Shown here: positions 12,201 through 25,749 of the stretch, one piece after another
Layout of the letters: the number at the start of each line of letters is the position of its first letter
How positions within the stretch are numbered: position 1 is the first letter of the stretch
Assembly (NCBI GenBank): GCA_003342895.1
Contig: PTFA01000314.1
Coordinates: 558,001 to 622,000 of the forward strand
Direction of reading: 5' to 3'
DNA length: 64,000 bases
DNA from: Casuarius casuarius
Taxonomy: Eukaryota > Chordata > Aves > Casuariiformes > Casuariidae
Made by a program: the position numbers and the translations under genes
The notes under the pieces: generated by a model
What the model saw: the letters and a program-made list of their open reading frames with translations, nothing else
Told to the model about the DNA's origin: nothing
Database searches by the model: none

Positions 12201-15197
12201 CACTAGCTATCTGCAAAGTGGCACAGTAAGGTCCTGCCTCTAGTGCCTAGCAAGGTGTCCCAGTACTTTAGGATTGGGTCATTTATGGTTTGGGACATGG
12301 AACTGAAGAGATATCCCTTGTCATGCTTTGGCTCCAAAGAGGTGCTCTCCAGCCTGGAAATTGAAACTGGTTTTGTATTCGCTGCCGTATGGGATGGAAC
12401 GAAGAATTCACTGGAAAATTTCAGGGCTCTTTTCCTATATGGCTTCCCATTGCCCCCTTAAACATGGGGAAAATAAATGCTAAGGCAAGAGCCTTTTTAG
12501 AAGCAAATCTGATTGTTTTCTTTCTAACCTCACCTTTCCTGCAGTAAAGTAGAAAAACATTTCTCTGGCTCAATTCAGTTACTTAAAATAGGCATCTAGT
12601 GCCATCAGAAATATCTTGGGGCACCACTCCTGGCCTCTGGCTGCTGTCCAGAACAGCAAAGTGTTCTCCCAAAGGTCCTGTGTCACATCTGCTGGCCCTA
12701 CATGAAAGTCTCAGATATGCCACAGCATTTCAAGTGACACTGGGTGCGCAGGTAGCAGCACTGAATCTAACCCAGCATCTCCCTCCAGCCGCTGCTGCTC
12801 AGAAAGATCCTGGCAATGATTAAAATGATGTAGATAAAATTTCACAGTGGATGACTCCTTCTCAGGGTCATTAGTGAGACTGAAAAATCAGACTTTATAA
12901 TACAAAGCAATCTTCCACCTGAATTGCGGGACAGCTACTCTAACTCCACAATATGTTATTTAAAGCCTATTTTATAATAGAATTTGGTATTGCACTATGT
13001 ATAATTTATAATATATTAAAATCCATTTCATAATATATTTTAATCTCCATGATGAATAGCTGGGACAGTTTTGCAGGTTCTGTAATATCACTATGGCAAC
13101 ATCCTTTAAAAAAAAAGTAGGACAATTGGGAGATATCAAGGACTGGTCAAGAAAAGAATAATGACACTTGTCAATTTGCATTCATACATAGCAGTTTATT
13201 TTCTTCTTTGAAATGGCCTCCATTCTGATATTTTTCCATGTGTTTTCAGGAAACCACCTGCAACATTATTGGAATGTTGCATCTCCTTTAATCTTTGAGG
13301 GCTCAGCTTTGAAACAATTTGGTTTCCACAGCAGTGCTAAATGACTTAGCCCATCTACAAAGATGATTAGCACTGAGCAGCTATTGGTGGACTGTGAGTT
13401 CTTCTGAATATACAGCTTCCATTGGATTTCCAACATTTTTGAAAATCAGACCATTGCTTTTTGAGTCCAACTTAGTATTTTCAATTTAGAAAAATGGGGC
13501 TGGTCTGTCATACTTAATCATCAATTCTTTTTGAAAACCAGGCTTCTTGTTTCAAAGCTTCCACTTAGCCTAAGTCTTTACATGACAATTATTCCTTTTT
13601 GCAGCTTTAGTCAGCAAAGCATACTCATCATTCATTAATAAAGAAAGAAAGAACAGATCTTGTTGCTCACTTCATTCCAAGTTGTGGTGGGATCTCTAAA
13701 ATGCCACTGTGATAACTTAAAGCATTGTTATTACACAAAAGACTGATGATCTGTGGACCACTGTTTCCTAATCATGTGATACTCTGCGAGCCCTAGTCAC
13801 GGCAGCCCATATGAGGTGGGCCTGAAGGTAAGAATGTACCTAAAATGTCTAGAAGCTGGGGATATCCGGGCATTCATTTTTTTCCATTTATCTCAAAGCA
13901 GACCACAGATGTTGACCTTTACCTTACAAAACCATCTGCTTACTGAAGCTTTTGCTTGGGGGGTGACGGCAAATGAATTTCTGCCTATAGGGCAAATTCC
14001 AGGATGTATCCATTACTGTGCCACTGACATTTGCCAGCTGATTCGTGCAATTTCAAAGCAATTTTGTTCATGTGCCCAGGGAAATTAATGACGAATTGTT
14101 ACCAGGGTTTGAAAAGCATTTCTGGAATAAAATTTCTTTTAACTCTTCCTATTTAAGTCATCACTTGTATGGAGCTACTGATTACAGAAGAGCAGGAATT
14201 CTCCTGAGAAACAGGGATAGTGCACTGATGAGTTCCTACTCTGGCTTTTTTTATGTTCACTGGTTATAGAAACCTAGTGCCATGGGCCCCTGATCCATGA
14301 CACTGGATCACAGTTTACTAATAACGTTAGGGTTTCATTTTTCCAGTTATATTGCTTTTGCAATATAGCTTTTAAATGTGCAGCACATATCCTGTAACTA
14401 GATATGTAAACAGCAAGGAGACTGACTTCATCCTTTCTCAGTGAAGGAAAAACTTCCATAGTGAAGGTAGTGGTGACATAAATATGCAGCTTTCCATTGC
14501 GTCTGGTGCTCAGACTGCAGCTATAGGCTGTTATCTGTAAGAAAAGACAGCTTTATTATGAAAGTATATGAAAACAGACATGTCAGACAGGTCTCTTAGT
14601 TAGCAAGCTGATGCATGAAGACATCTCCCCTTTCTTCAGTGTTGGAGAGTTGGGGTTGGTGGACTTGCTTAAATGAGTTTGGGCTCTTCTCACACATGCA
14701 TACATTTTTCAACTAATCCTGGCTGAGAGCAGCATCACATAAACCTATTTTCCTATTCTTTATGGAAAACAAGTACTTTCTTATCCCACGATCACTGGAC
14801 CTGTTCATAACTGCAACCTTTAAAGTTTATGAACTGTGAAATTAGGTAACTAATGGACAGGTGAATCATTAGGCAGAAAGCCACAAAGGCCATATTCAGA
14901 GATCTCCTTGTTTCCATTTCTTTCATCTCCCTGTAGACAAACACATTTATTTCAGTACAGAGTAAGAAAAATAGCTTCAAAAACTCTACCCTGCATGAAG
15001 TTCCACTTGCAGGGGAATAGCATTTTGGTGTTTCCCAGAACTTGGTGATACATACAGACTTTGGTAAAATCTCAGCTGGACAGTTAGTCCTGAGGAACCA
15101 TGGGAGTAATAGCCTGAAAAGCTAACTAGCCCTGGAGACTTTTCCTTTCAGTTGTCCTGGTATTTGACGGCAAGGAGAGGAAAGACCTGTGTTATTT
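9292..15197. other. Non-coding stretch, no gene recognised
   Basis: Unique sequence, mostly AT-leaning. A very AT-rich patch at about 12955-13060 holds repeated 'ataatatatt' words and short inverted ATTAAAAT/ATTTTAAT arms. A short segment near 13436-13490 ('gaaaatcagacc...') faintly resembles the ancient palindromic repeats seen further along. Nothing here codes for a recognisable protein. Confidence 0.55.
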
Positions 15198-15215
15198 GGG
15201 GGGGCTGGGGATGGG
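15198..15215 (+). other. G-quadruplex-forming motif
   Basis: A run of seven G, then CT, GGGG, AT and GGG supplies four G-tracts with loops of 1-2 bases, which meets the usual quadruplex rule. It sits in otherwise unremarkable non-coding DNA just before a T-rich stretch. Confidence 0.7.
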
Positions 15216-15574
15216 TTTTTTTGTTTTTTTGATTTTAAGTTTTGTCAGGATTGCTATATGTTTGTCTAGGCTGTAGCAGCCTATGTTCTAGGTTCTTCTT
15301 TATATTTAGTAACAAATGCTTGTTTGAATTTAAAGTGTTTAAGGTGTTGCGAGGGAGGTACCTAGTCAGGGTTGCTCCAACTCATTTGCAATGTGCTACA
15401 ACAGATGCTAACAGTGAGCAAGAGAGTGAGTCACCCCATGGCACTTAGGCACAGAGCCAGGGCTTGGGAATTGGGGCAAATTGCTAAGGACTTCAAGCAG
15501 GCAGCAGTGCAACTCTTTTGTCAGGGAGAGGAGGAGTGGGATTCACACCTGGGGCTCTAATGCGGTTAAGGTGA

Positions 15575-15589
15575 TTTTTTTTTTTTTTT
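15575..15589. repeat. Poly-T tract (T15)
   Basis: Fifteen consecutive T residues. No retroelement body is recognisable beside it, so it could be a bare homopolymer or the tail of a very old minus-strand insertion. Confidence 0.9.
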
Positions 15590-15701
15590 AAGCTACCTGT
15601 GGAAGGAACAATACTGTTGGCTGGCTTGTTCATTTCTTGAAGATTCCACCAAATTAGTGACCTGGTCCACCTCTATTTAGGAAGAGAAGTCTGACAGTCA
15701 C

Positions 15702-15736
15702 AGGAAAAAAAAGAAAAGGAAAAAAAAGAGAAAAAA
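15702..15736. repeat. 35-bp homopurine tract
   Basis: An uninterrupted run of A and G (A-rich with scattered G) at 15702-15736. Homopurine tracts of this kind can adopt non-B structures. No retroelement is attached. Confidence 0.9.
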
Positions 15737-18700
15737 CACAAACCAGCCCAGTAGCAAGCACTTCCTCTGCTTGCTGTAATGAAAACTCCCCGAGTGACTG
15801 GGAATGAAGACCTAGTGGACTTTGCATTCCAATTTTGCACACGTCCTCACTTCCACATTGTACACAGGATATAATTCAGAAGCACTGAAGTGGTCTTCAT
15901 CTTATTAGAACTCTTCTCCAACTTCTAGTTTCACCAGTTATTTATCGTGACATGTAGAATAGGAGCTATGGCCAGGCTGTAATCTTGGTTAATTAAAAGG
16001 AACATATGCTTAATATAAAGCATAGAATAAATGGTATTTTCTTTGTATACTGTATCAAATGAAATAATATATCGTCTATTGACCTAAGCTTCTCTGTGCC
16101 TATCGAATAACCATCAGAGAACAGACTTCTTGACATCATGTGCATCCCCTTGAGGCAACAAAAAGTAAATATTGTAAGCTTATATAGAAGCAAGTGAGTC
16201 TAAAGGAGCAGCATGGGATCTATACATTCCTGGAGTACGAACTCTAAGCAGGAACAGATGAGTCCAGAGAGTGATTATAAAGCCCAGAGATGGTTCACAG
16301 GCTGCTCAGGCTGCAATCTGTAGGGTCTGAATGCAAAATCATCTCTGACAGGCTTGCTTTCCGATGTTTATAGCAAGAATAATTTCAGTTCTTCATATAG
16401 TTAGGGAAGACGGATGAACAAATACTGATTTTGTAAAGTTGTCTTAATGCCTAATAGGAATGAAATCAAAGTAACACACTAAAATGGTGAAACCATGAAT
16501 GAATTACACAGATTCTTTTAGTTTTGTGCAGCCAGAGCATTCACAGCACACTGTGATATACTCTGTTTACCTTGTCAGCATAGCAGATATTTTAGTACTT
16601 TATTATTTCTTTACAAAGCGTAGATTTCAAGTGACATTTTCTTTACAGGGCAGGGGGAAGGAGGTTGGATCTCCAGTCCATAACCCCAGGGCTTCTTGGC
16701 CATTAACTTGCACCCTCAGTACCTCCTTGATGGAGGTTACTGCTGGAAATGATCTATCGTTCATCAGATTTTGATAATGAAAACTGTTCTACAAGGCACG
16801 TTTTTCATTTATTCAATGAAAACCCTCCCTTCCTCTAGGCCTGAGATGGCATTGAACTAGGACCTCCATCTCCTTGAGCACCCATGTGATGCCCTGGTGG
16901 TCTGGGAACGTTTAATTAATTGTTTTAGGGTCATCCCTCAACCCTCCCCCAACTTAAAACGTCTTGAATAATGAGATCTGCCTCCCAGCCTGCCGGCCAG
17001 GTGCTTTTTGGCATGTGCTACCGTCGACAGGGGGTGAGGGGAAGCAGGAACCAAGCTCTTGGCACAGAGAGCAGGTCCTGGGGCAACCTATGTCCATGTT
17101 ATCTGGAATGGAGAGAAAAGCCTGGAAGCTACTTTCATGTATGCCACGTGGAAAATTAGAGGAAAGGGGAAAAAGGAGCAGCAAAAAGGAGAAGGGCAAG
17201 GACCAGGCCTAGCTAGGAGCAGGGCCTAGAGCAAGCCATGTTGACAATGTGAAAGCTTTGGGAGCGAACAAGAGCAGCTGAGACTATACAGGAGTTTATT
17301 TACAAGCATTTCTGTCTAAATGGTTAATATCATTATTTTCTGTGTTTATCCTGCTTTGCTCAATATACAGATGAGAAGAGTCGCCAACCCGTTTTAGACG
17401 ATTTGTTGTCTGAAACATAGCAGTGCAGAGTGCTGCCTCGGTAGACTGTGTCGTATTTGCTCTTGTAACGCTGAAAATCATCATCTTTGCTCTCAAAGCA
17501 AAACATTTCCAACTGCCTGGCTTTGGGGTTCCACTTTAATCCTGTGTGCTAATGTGCCGGTTTAGCGTATTAATGCAGATTAGCTGACAATAACTTGGCA
17601 CATCAGGGTTTTCTGCTCTTCTTAGGCATTATAATCTCTTTGCTTTGGACAATGTTTCTTACAAACTGAGATAATAGGTTTGGTGCTTTTATGACCACTG
17701 TAACATGTTCTCTCTGTGCTTCCGGTAAGAACTACACTTGCTCAGCTAACCTTTCAGCTGTTAATCAGTCCAGCACAATTGCCCTGGTCATGCTGGCAGG
17801 ACTGGACTGGGCTCTCTTGGGCTGAGTACCCCTCCAGATCTGCTGCATACAAACCAGGCATTTTGGCTTATTAATTTCTTTCTCTGCAGCTGCAACCCAC
17901 CCCAGAGCCTTTTTCAGCCCTTAACATAGACTCCCTCCCAGCTGCTTTGTTTAGGGTGCAGCCATAGCATGTTTCGGGGCTTTCCAGCCTAGGTTGATGG
18001 ATACCCTTCTTGGGATCAGAGGCACTGAAGGAGCTTCCTGCCCACTTAGATGCCTGTCGAATGGGCCCTATCGATATTGGCCTTGTGGGAGAATGGTCCA
18101 TCTTTATTTTGGTTGCTAACAGCCTAGCTTTACCACGTACATATGTGTTGTTGCTTAGTTTTGCATAACTTTGTAATCTCACTAATCCACTGGCCAGGTG
18201 TCCAGGAGTCTTGGGAAGCTGGATGTGGTGAACTTCAGAGGTCCACGTGGAGTTGGCTCTTTTAAATTCTGCATGCTCACAGATTCCTAGCTCTTCCGTG
18301 CTGGTCATCTTTTGTAGTCCTTTCAACTTTTTGAGTCTGTAAATGCTGCTGTTTGCATCAGAGGTTATTTTTCTTCCCTCAACTCCCTCCTTTCTGTATC
18401 TTTCCAAGAACATTTTGCACAGCCTTCCTTATCACCTCCTGTTCTGCATAGGGGATCTAAAGCCATGCAGTCACAGCTAGCCTTCTCATTATTTTTTGGC
18501 AGATGCTTGGTCAAAAGTTACTAGCTATTGCTTATGTGACCTGCAGGCTGCTTTCCCCACATTTTGGGTGGCAACTACTCTGTGGGAGCCCTGCTAGGCA
18601 GCCAAGGGTGGCAAGGGGTCTGGCTGTCCCCTGCATTGCATCTGCTACACTGCACAGGCTCAGTGCAGTAGCAATTGGCTGTGGTTTAGGCCCCTTCTCC

Positions 18701-21339
18701 CTGAAGACCAGCTGCTTATGCTGGCCTAGCTAAAAGCAATTCCCTCATCTCCCTGCAAGAGTGCTTTCTGAGGGGAAAGCTTGACATGTGTCTTTGATAT
18801 AGAGCAAGAAGGAAGAGAAGCAAGTCAGTTTTACTAAGGGCAATTAATTTTGCTGCTGACAGTCCTTGTGCTTCTTGTTCTAACTTCCTTTCCTCTGAAG
18901 ACAACTCTGCTAATGGATGGAGATTGTCAAAGCCTGTAGCTTCAGATACTATGCCACCTTTAACATCACAGTGAGAGGACTTTCCACCATCTGTCATGGC
19001 TGGGAAAGTGGCAACATCACCATCTCCTCTGTCTTTGCAGGATTAAAATATGATATCAGAGGCAGTCTACATCTTCTCTCTGTTTCTTGTGCAAGAATCC
19101 CCCCCCACCACCACCACTTCCCTTTTGCAATTTGCTTCTGTTTTGGAAATAATGAGGGCTTCCGTCTTCCATGTGCCTTTTATCAGGGAAGAGTGCTCTT
19201 CAGCAGACTCATTAAAATAATGGATGGCCTCAGATGGTTAATTATGTCTGAAACTTTCTTTCTGTCCAGTAGCAGGAAAGCTTTTTGACATGAGACAGGG
19301 ATAGAGGTATAATCTTACAGTGACAGGCCTTCCACTATATCCTTTAAGGCATAAGACAGAAAATTAGCACACTGAAGCTACCAAACCCAAATGAATTATC
19401 TGCTTCATTCAGCTGGGTGGCACGATCAGTTTGGTCATTGGGAGCAGATGGATTTCAGATTAGGAGGATGACAGCAATTCCTTGGGTACGCAGGAACCGC
19501 TGTGGAGTTTGCAAGGCACGTAGTCAATGGGATGAATTTAAATGCGGATGAGGGGAAAAAAAGAAATCTCTCACGTAGGCCAACATGATTGAGGGGAAAA
19601 GAACTTGGGCTCACCAAGCCCTTCAAGCTATGCTGTTAAAGAAATGCATGTTCTGGTTAATCCGTCACTTCTGCTGACAGGTCGCATATGGTGAACTGCT
19701 TGAAACATGCTTCCTTTGTCCAAATTCACACTCCTCAAAGTCTGCCTTTGATAACTACATTAGTAATAGGAGATGCTTCTTCTGCTATTGAAAAAATGTA
19801 TAAAACTAAAGAGTATGAAATGCATGTGTCCAAGCTAATGGAGTTCAGCTTTCTTCATATTGTCAGGGTCAGAATTTCAGAAAAATATGGTGGTCCTGAC
19901 TGGGACTTACTTTATAGGAACTCGGCTGTCATTTAGGCACAGGGCAGATATGAGGAGTTGTTGCATGCTCAGTCCTTTGAGCATCCCTTGAGGGTGGCAG
20001 TACTGCTGAGCACTTGTAAAAATTAAGCTATTTTGTTACCTTATCAAATGAGTATTCATTCACTCATGAAGTATATATACAGTGACTGGCACCTAGATAT
20101 GTTACGTGAGATCTAGTTTGAATAAAATCAGAATTTGTTTTCAAATATGCAGTAGTGATACAGAAACACAGCCAGGTGAAACAGTAGGATATGTATAAAC
20201 CAGGTGCCTTGGCAAATCCTATCCAGTGGCCTGAAGGTGTTTCGAGGGCTCTTCAAAAGGTCCTCTGCACTTGTTGAGGGTGGGTGAGCCTGTGGTACAT
20301 GAGGTGAAGTTCATTTTGGTGTGGGAACTGAAGAGAAAAGCATGTAGCTCAAAGTTCTTTGAGGCAGGTCCATCTTTCTGTGTGCGCGCAGGTGCCCTGT
20401 GTTTACCTTAGTACCACAGAGCCCCGCTCCCTACATGGGAGCAATCTATATGCACTGTCCTAGTACAAACAGCAGGTGCCTCTTTATTGGTTATATTATA
20501 AGTAACTGAAATTACTCACATGGGTAGCATTAGAGATCAAAGCTGTAAGCAAGTGTTTGTATGACCAGGGACTTGGCATTTGATGGGTGCTTATGAGCTG
20601 TAAGGAACATCTGCTCTGCAAAGGTAGCAATTTCTTTTCTGTATTGAATATTGAAGTGGGTTATCATACTGCGGAGTGGCATTCTTTCTTTCTTTCATCT
20701 CCTTGGTGTTTTTTCCTTCCTGTTCTCATTTCATATGAAATGAACGGTCATGATGAAAGAGTGGTAAGCAAATGTGTGCAGAAACAATTTAGCTTTGCAT
20801 AGTGTCAGATGCCATTATGAAAAAAAGTTTTGCAGGTTTCTTCTTAAAATCATAAATAAAGAATGCTGACATGCTGAGTCTGGGCAGCTGTGTAAGGTGC
20901 TCTGTCAGAAATGTCAATCAACCATCCTACCAGACACACATGGCCTGCTTGATGTATTGATGTATCCAGTGTGAAAAATTCGGATTTTTCAAAAATGAGT
21001 CTATTGTATTTGTTTATTTTCAAGAAAAATAAGTTCCTGGGCCTCATGTTTGCAAAGAAGGCCTTTCTGACATGAACCAGGAGTAAAGGATATCTCTCTG
21101 AGCAAACACCTGCCTCTGTTCATTGGAGGGTCCAAAGCTAATGAGGACACTTTGGACTGAGTTTTAAAAATCTGCAGAGCTTGTATAGCTGACTCCTCTC
21201 AGCCTTAATGTTAATTCTGCTATTGCTGCTTAGGAAAGCTGTGTACACTGAGCGTGGGGGTCTGCTGGGGCTTGCAGCCAGGAATGTGTAATGGAGGGCG
21301 TTTATCCTGTCCTTTTCTCCTCTTTGCCTTTCACTTCTG
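15737..21339. other. Non-coding stretch, no gene recognised
   Basis: Unique sequence. It includes the longest open frame in the window, about 180 codons on the minus strand at 17871-18413. I do not call it a gene because it has no recognisable domain, is of chance-level length for 64 kb, and has no promoter or splice context I can point to. A C8 run followed by (CCA)4 lies at 19099-19117. Confidence 0.55.
19099..19117. repeat. C8 plus (CCA)n low-complexity tract
   Basis: Eight C residues are followed by about four CCA units. It is a short simple repeat. Confidence 0.85.
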
Positions 21340-21367
21340 TTTCTTTTTCTTTTTTCTTTTTTTTTTT
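21340..21367. repeat. Pyrimidine (T-rich) tract
   Basis: A T-dominated run with scattered C, ending in a stretch of T. It is low-complexity sequence on the + strand. Confidence 0.85.
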
Positions 21368-22774
21368 GGTGGCTACAGGTATTTTCTCATCCAAGCTCTT
21401 TTTTCCTTGGGGGGAAAGTCAGCTGGCCTTTACTGACAATTAGCTCAGAAAGGCAGATGGGAATAACAGTAATTATTGCAATCGGATGAGGTACGGAGGG
21501 TTGGAGCTTGAGTCCACTCAAAAGGGAAGAGAAAAATGGCTTGTTGCTCCCCAAGGGATGGTGCTGTGGTGGCAGACAGGGCTTACCCTGAGCTTGCAGT
21601 GCTTTGACTGTTGGCTTTGCTGTTTCTTTGATTTTTTTTTCTTTGATACAGAAGGTACCTTTCCACATTAGGTAAATATGCAGTAAAGAGTCTTTCTCTC
21701 CTCTCTGAAACAAAAAAAGCCTCCCACAAAAGTGATCAGGAAGAAGACAGATGCATATTTGGAAAGGTACCTGGCTCGTTGTGTAAGGCTGACTTTTCCT
21801 GGGGGAGGGAGTTAGGAATGGCAAGGGAGGGCAGGAAAGGAAGGAACAAAGCTAAGAGCAATTACAGGCATATGAACGAAAATTGTGGTCTGGAAGGGGA
21901 ATGTTATTTTCTCACCAGATATGCCCAAACCCTTACAATCCATCGCCAGTGGATTGGTGACCAACGGTAGGTTGTCTGTACTTCTTTCTAGCACTGGTAT
22001 GAGTAATGGTATTTATCGTGTTTGTGTGGAAATGGTCCCTGCCTTTGGGGCCATGTTGTATTTGTGCTCCAAAGCTGAACATTGTGGGATATAAGAGAGT
22101 GATTGCTGGTGGACTGTTATCAATATCCAGGTACACAATGTGTACTTAACCCTTGTAATGCTTTAATGTGAATATTGCAAAATAGAAATGGGCGAGCCTC
22201 TGGTACATACAATACTTTGTAATCACTTTGAGCCCTCTCCTGCTTGTGGGGTTGTGACCCACGATTTGAGAAACTTGAGCGTTCAGCTAAAACACCGTGG
22301 AAGCTGGTCACTCTGAACTTTGAGGACAAGCCTTGCTCAGCACTGACAGGCTGTGCTGGGAAATACAGAGCCAGATAATTATATCCCAGTCTACTGGCCA
22401 CAATGACCTGTGGTATTGTTCCCCTCTGCTAAATGTATGTGATGACCCTGATCCATGGACAAGTATAACTTCTCTGCAGCAGATGGGGATGTCTTTCAGG
22501 TTCGCACAGTTGCATCCACACTGAGAACACTAGCATTTGTACACAAGGAAAGAAGCCCATCCACAGATTGTCCGCGAAAAGAGATGGCTGCTTGAAATAG
22601 TGCCAGCCCTGCCGTAACGCTGTGCAGGGTGGTGTCTGCTGTAATAGGATTAGTGACAAGATGGGTGGTTATCAGTCTTCAAAGCCATAATAGAAATCCC
22701 TGTGGGCTCTACTGAGCAATCCTCCTCCGGTTGTGCTAGAGTCATAACACTGTATATGGGATTTAGCTTTTTAA

Positions 22775-23120
22775 TTACAAGTCTCGAATAAAGCTTTAAT
22801 CCAGTGCTCACGTTCCTTAAAGGAAACTGCTTTTGAAGAGATGTAAATCCAGCTTGTTGAGGTGAGAAATTTACTTTAATCCTCAGGCACTTATTTTACT
22901 TTTTTTTTTTAAGAAAAAAATAAGTGATTAAAATAAAGCATTAAGAAAAGCAGAAGTAGATGGCAGGATATTAACTACATCCCATTTGTGAAACTATTGA
23001 TCAAAAATGCTAAGGTGCCAGTAAAAAGTAAATCCAGCACTTCCTGCCAAGAGCTGCCAGTAATGTCTTCAAGAGCAGCAGTTTCTTATCTTTGCACATG
23101 GGACTGTGCAGGATGGGAAC
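22775..23120. promoter_or_regulatory. Possible conserved non-coding element with hairpin
   Basis: This AT-rich, non-repetitive block has many TTAA, TAAT and AATAAA-like words. It contains a perfect 10-bp inverted repeat, CACTTATTTT at 22888-22897 and AAAATAAGTG at 22917-22926, around a T/A-rich 19-base loop. The composition suggests an old conserved enhancer, but conservation could not be tested. Confidence 0.2.
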
Positions 23121-25369
23121 TCAATACTGTTGTCAGAGTAAGTGCTTAGTTCTCCCTGTTTTTCTCCATACCTCACACACACTCTCTTCTGGAAGGGCGT
23201 TTGGCTATTTCCCACCAACCCTTTCCAGCATCTAACATCTGACTGTTGTACGTGAGTATGGAAATCATATTCTTAAATGGATTTTCTGTTTTAAGTCTGG
23301 TTTTGTCAGCTCCAGTCTTCAGAGTTTTATGCTTTTGGCGCATCTGTAGGCCCTGGGTTTTCAAAGCAGCTCAACTTCAGTGATTATATTTACAACACTT
23401 ACGACCAGATTTTCAAAGAATGCAAACACCTGACATACAGCAAGTACAGTCAGCTTGCTGGCAAAGCTGATTTGTATCCAGTAGAATTGGTCATACGGGA
23501 GAATTTCACCAGTTTTCTTACTTTCCACGGTACTTTAGACCAATTAGGCAGCTAGATGTTTTCTATGAGAGCTTTAGGCTCTCTGAAGTCAGGGTTTGTC
23601 TGTATGAAAGCTGCTCTGCCTCAACTTGAACTGATTCAAATTAAACTCTGCCTTGCAAACAGGTGCAGGGCTCCAGTCTGACGAGGCTGGAAGGAGATGT
23701 CTTCCAGGATGGTGTTCTGTGCCGTACTGAAATAAATCTGCACGTGTTTTGGGTGGCATTGTGATATGGCTATTTGGGGCGACCACTCTTTGTTTTCTGT
23801 GTTGATAGTGTGGCTAGTTAGCGAGCTTGTAATAAAAGCCAAATCTGAGCAATCTCAAACTCTGTTCTCAAATATCAGAATCCATTATCATTAAAAAAAG
23901 ACCCAAGTCACCCCCTCATTTGCTGTGTTGTTTTTTGCTCCTTCTGCCCTCAATTCCCTGAGATATCAAGTATATCTCATACACAAAATGATAGCACTGC
24001 ATGAACTTACAGAAATTGAAACGCTCTGCATAGCAAGCAACTATATTGCTGTGGTTGATAAAGAGAAAGCTTAAGGAATGCAATTTTGGGTCACAGTTGT
24101 ATTAATGCACTCACCTTTTAGTTAATTTGAGATTTTACGGAGTAGATTGCTAAACTTGAAAGTCATAATGATTTAAAGGGTCTGAAATATTTATAGCTAT
24201 TGGAACCCTTTCTGCCCAGCATAGATACAGCAGAAAGCTTTAGTTATTGTGTCTTGCGCCTTCTGTGAGATGAAGGTGTCTGAGAAGCTAGATCTGCATT
24301 TCAGCATGAGCATTGCAAGGCGGAGTAGCTACCTTGGCGTGTACCATGCATTGCCCCAACTCCAGCAACATATCTCAGTGGGAGTGTGGCTTTTAAACAC
24401 GGGAAGTGACTTTTCAGTGCTGGTTATCTCAGGCCTAAAGGTCCTCTGGAGCATGCCATGTGAAGTGTCCGTAGGAAAAGGTCATGTCAGGACAATAGAA
24501 TGACTCCCGCTCTTCCTCTTGTCTTTCTCTTGTGTTTATCAGGTCATTCAAAGCCATCTATCTACTTAGTTGTCACTGCCTCTGCATTGGCTTGTTTTTA
24601 TTAAGGACCATTAATATTGTAACACCTGTACACTGTCTGTGTAGCCTGACTAAAATAAAAAGGCAAAACAGGTGGCTTGCAGAAGTGAAGAAAAATGATA
24701 TGAGTAAAGAAAAGTTTTTTGAGCCACAAATCCTGGCCTTCCCATAGGTAGCCCACAGCTTGCCACGAGCGAGAACCTGGAAAGCAAAGCGGGAGAGCAT
24801 TGCGTCTTGGGGATCTTCCCTTGATGCCTTTGGGAATGAGCCCAGAAGGCCTGTGTGAATGCTGTAATTTAAAGTGAAGCTGTGGAGCTGGGATAACAAA
24901 GTGCTGACATTACTGTTATGGGCTCGAAGTTGCCGTCCAGAAGAGCTTTTAATTCCAAAAAAAAGAAAAGACTTATGAATATAATGCCCAGTCTGGTTCG
25001 ATTCCAATTTCCCTAAAACCTCTTTGTATTCATCTGGTAGTTTAAATGGCATGAAACTGAGGTCTGGTTGCAGACATGCCCCTTGTAGTGCTCCCTAAGA
25101 AGCAAGAAAGAATTGAGGCCCATAAGTCTAATGGGGCTTGTTGAAAGCCAACTACTGCATGCTCCTACTGAATATCTAGCCCAGCCTGAGGGAAAGCTTT
25201 GATGCTGTCGGAAATGAAGTGACTATTCACAGTCCCACAGCTGGGTCACAGAAGTCACCATCATCCGTCTGGCTTCCAGGAAGCCAGCTCTGCCCTTCAG
25301 GCAGGAAGTCAAGGACTGCGGGAAGTGTTGACTATTTGGTCTGTAATTAAAAGAAAGGTACTTACAAGA

Positions 25370-25570
25370 ACCTATTCATATCCTTTATGATCTCCCTCAG
25401 GATCATTTAGCTGACTAATTTGGACAGCCCAGACAACAAATGAGGACTTGGTCTCCTCTCTTTCTACAACTCTGTAAACATAATCCTTGATTGATTGGCC
25501 TCTAATACATCAGACCTAAATGAAAAATTAATTAGATTGGCTACAACCCTGAAGTGAGCACTTTACCACT
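25370..25570. promoter_or_regulatory. Possible conserved non-coding element (AT-rich)
   Basis: A block rich in homeodomain-type cores ('gactaatttgg', 'cttgattgattggcc', 'aaaaattaattagattgg') that also holds GATTGATTGG-type PBX/MEIS-like wording. The call is based on motif texture only. Confidence 0.2.
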
Positions 25571-25614
25571 TTGTTGTTTTGTCCATTTGATCCTTTCTCC
25601 TTTGATTTATGGGC

Positions 25615-25656
25615 AAAGGAGAAAGGGGAGGAAAAAAAAAAAGGAGGAAAAAGAGG
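25615..25656. repeat. 42-bp homopurine tract
   Basis: An uninterrupted A/G run with two G-rich parts flanking an A11 run. It may form triplex-type structures. No retroelement adjoins it. Confidence 0.9.
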
Positions 25657-25730
25657 TTTGTACTGGATGTCACATGAAGTCAGGCAGGTTTATTGAAAGC
25701 TGAGCTCTGCTCAGCTGAGGACTAAAATGA

Positions 25731-25749
25731 GCAGCAGCAGCAGCAGCAG
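25731..25749. repeat. (GCA)6 trinucleotide repeat
   Basis: Six GCA units plus one base. The repeat is short and uninterrupted. In one minus-strand frame it would encode an alanine run, but that frame shows no other sign of coding. Confidence 0.95.

Larger units (their letters stand above)
21368..25614. other. Non-coding stretch, no gene recognised
   Basis: Unique sequence, with AT-rich enhancer-like blocks at 22775-23120 and 25370-25570 listed separately. A tRNA B-box look-alike occurs near 24996 but lacks an A box and a cloverleaf. Open frames of up to about 159 codons are chance-level and unrecognised. Confidence 0.55.

Noticed and set aside
17871..18413. Longest open frame, about 180 codons, minus strand
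   Set aside because: Roughly one frame of this length is expected by chance in 64 kb of six-frame sequence at this composition. The protein has no recognisable domain, no repeat family covers it and no splice or promoter context supports it.
24996..25008. tRNA B-box look-alike (GGTTCGATTCC)
   Set aside because: There is no A box at the right distance upstream and no acceptor or anticodon stems, so neither a tRNA nor a tRNA-derived SINE is supported.
24573..25052. 159-codon minus-strand open frame
   Set aside because: The sequence is unrecognised, the length is at chance level, and it overlaps AT-rich non-coding texture.
25731..25749. (GCA)6 as part of a coding polyalanine or polyglutamine tract
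   Set aside because: The surrounding frames show no protein features, so it is better explained as a short microsatellite.
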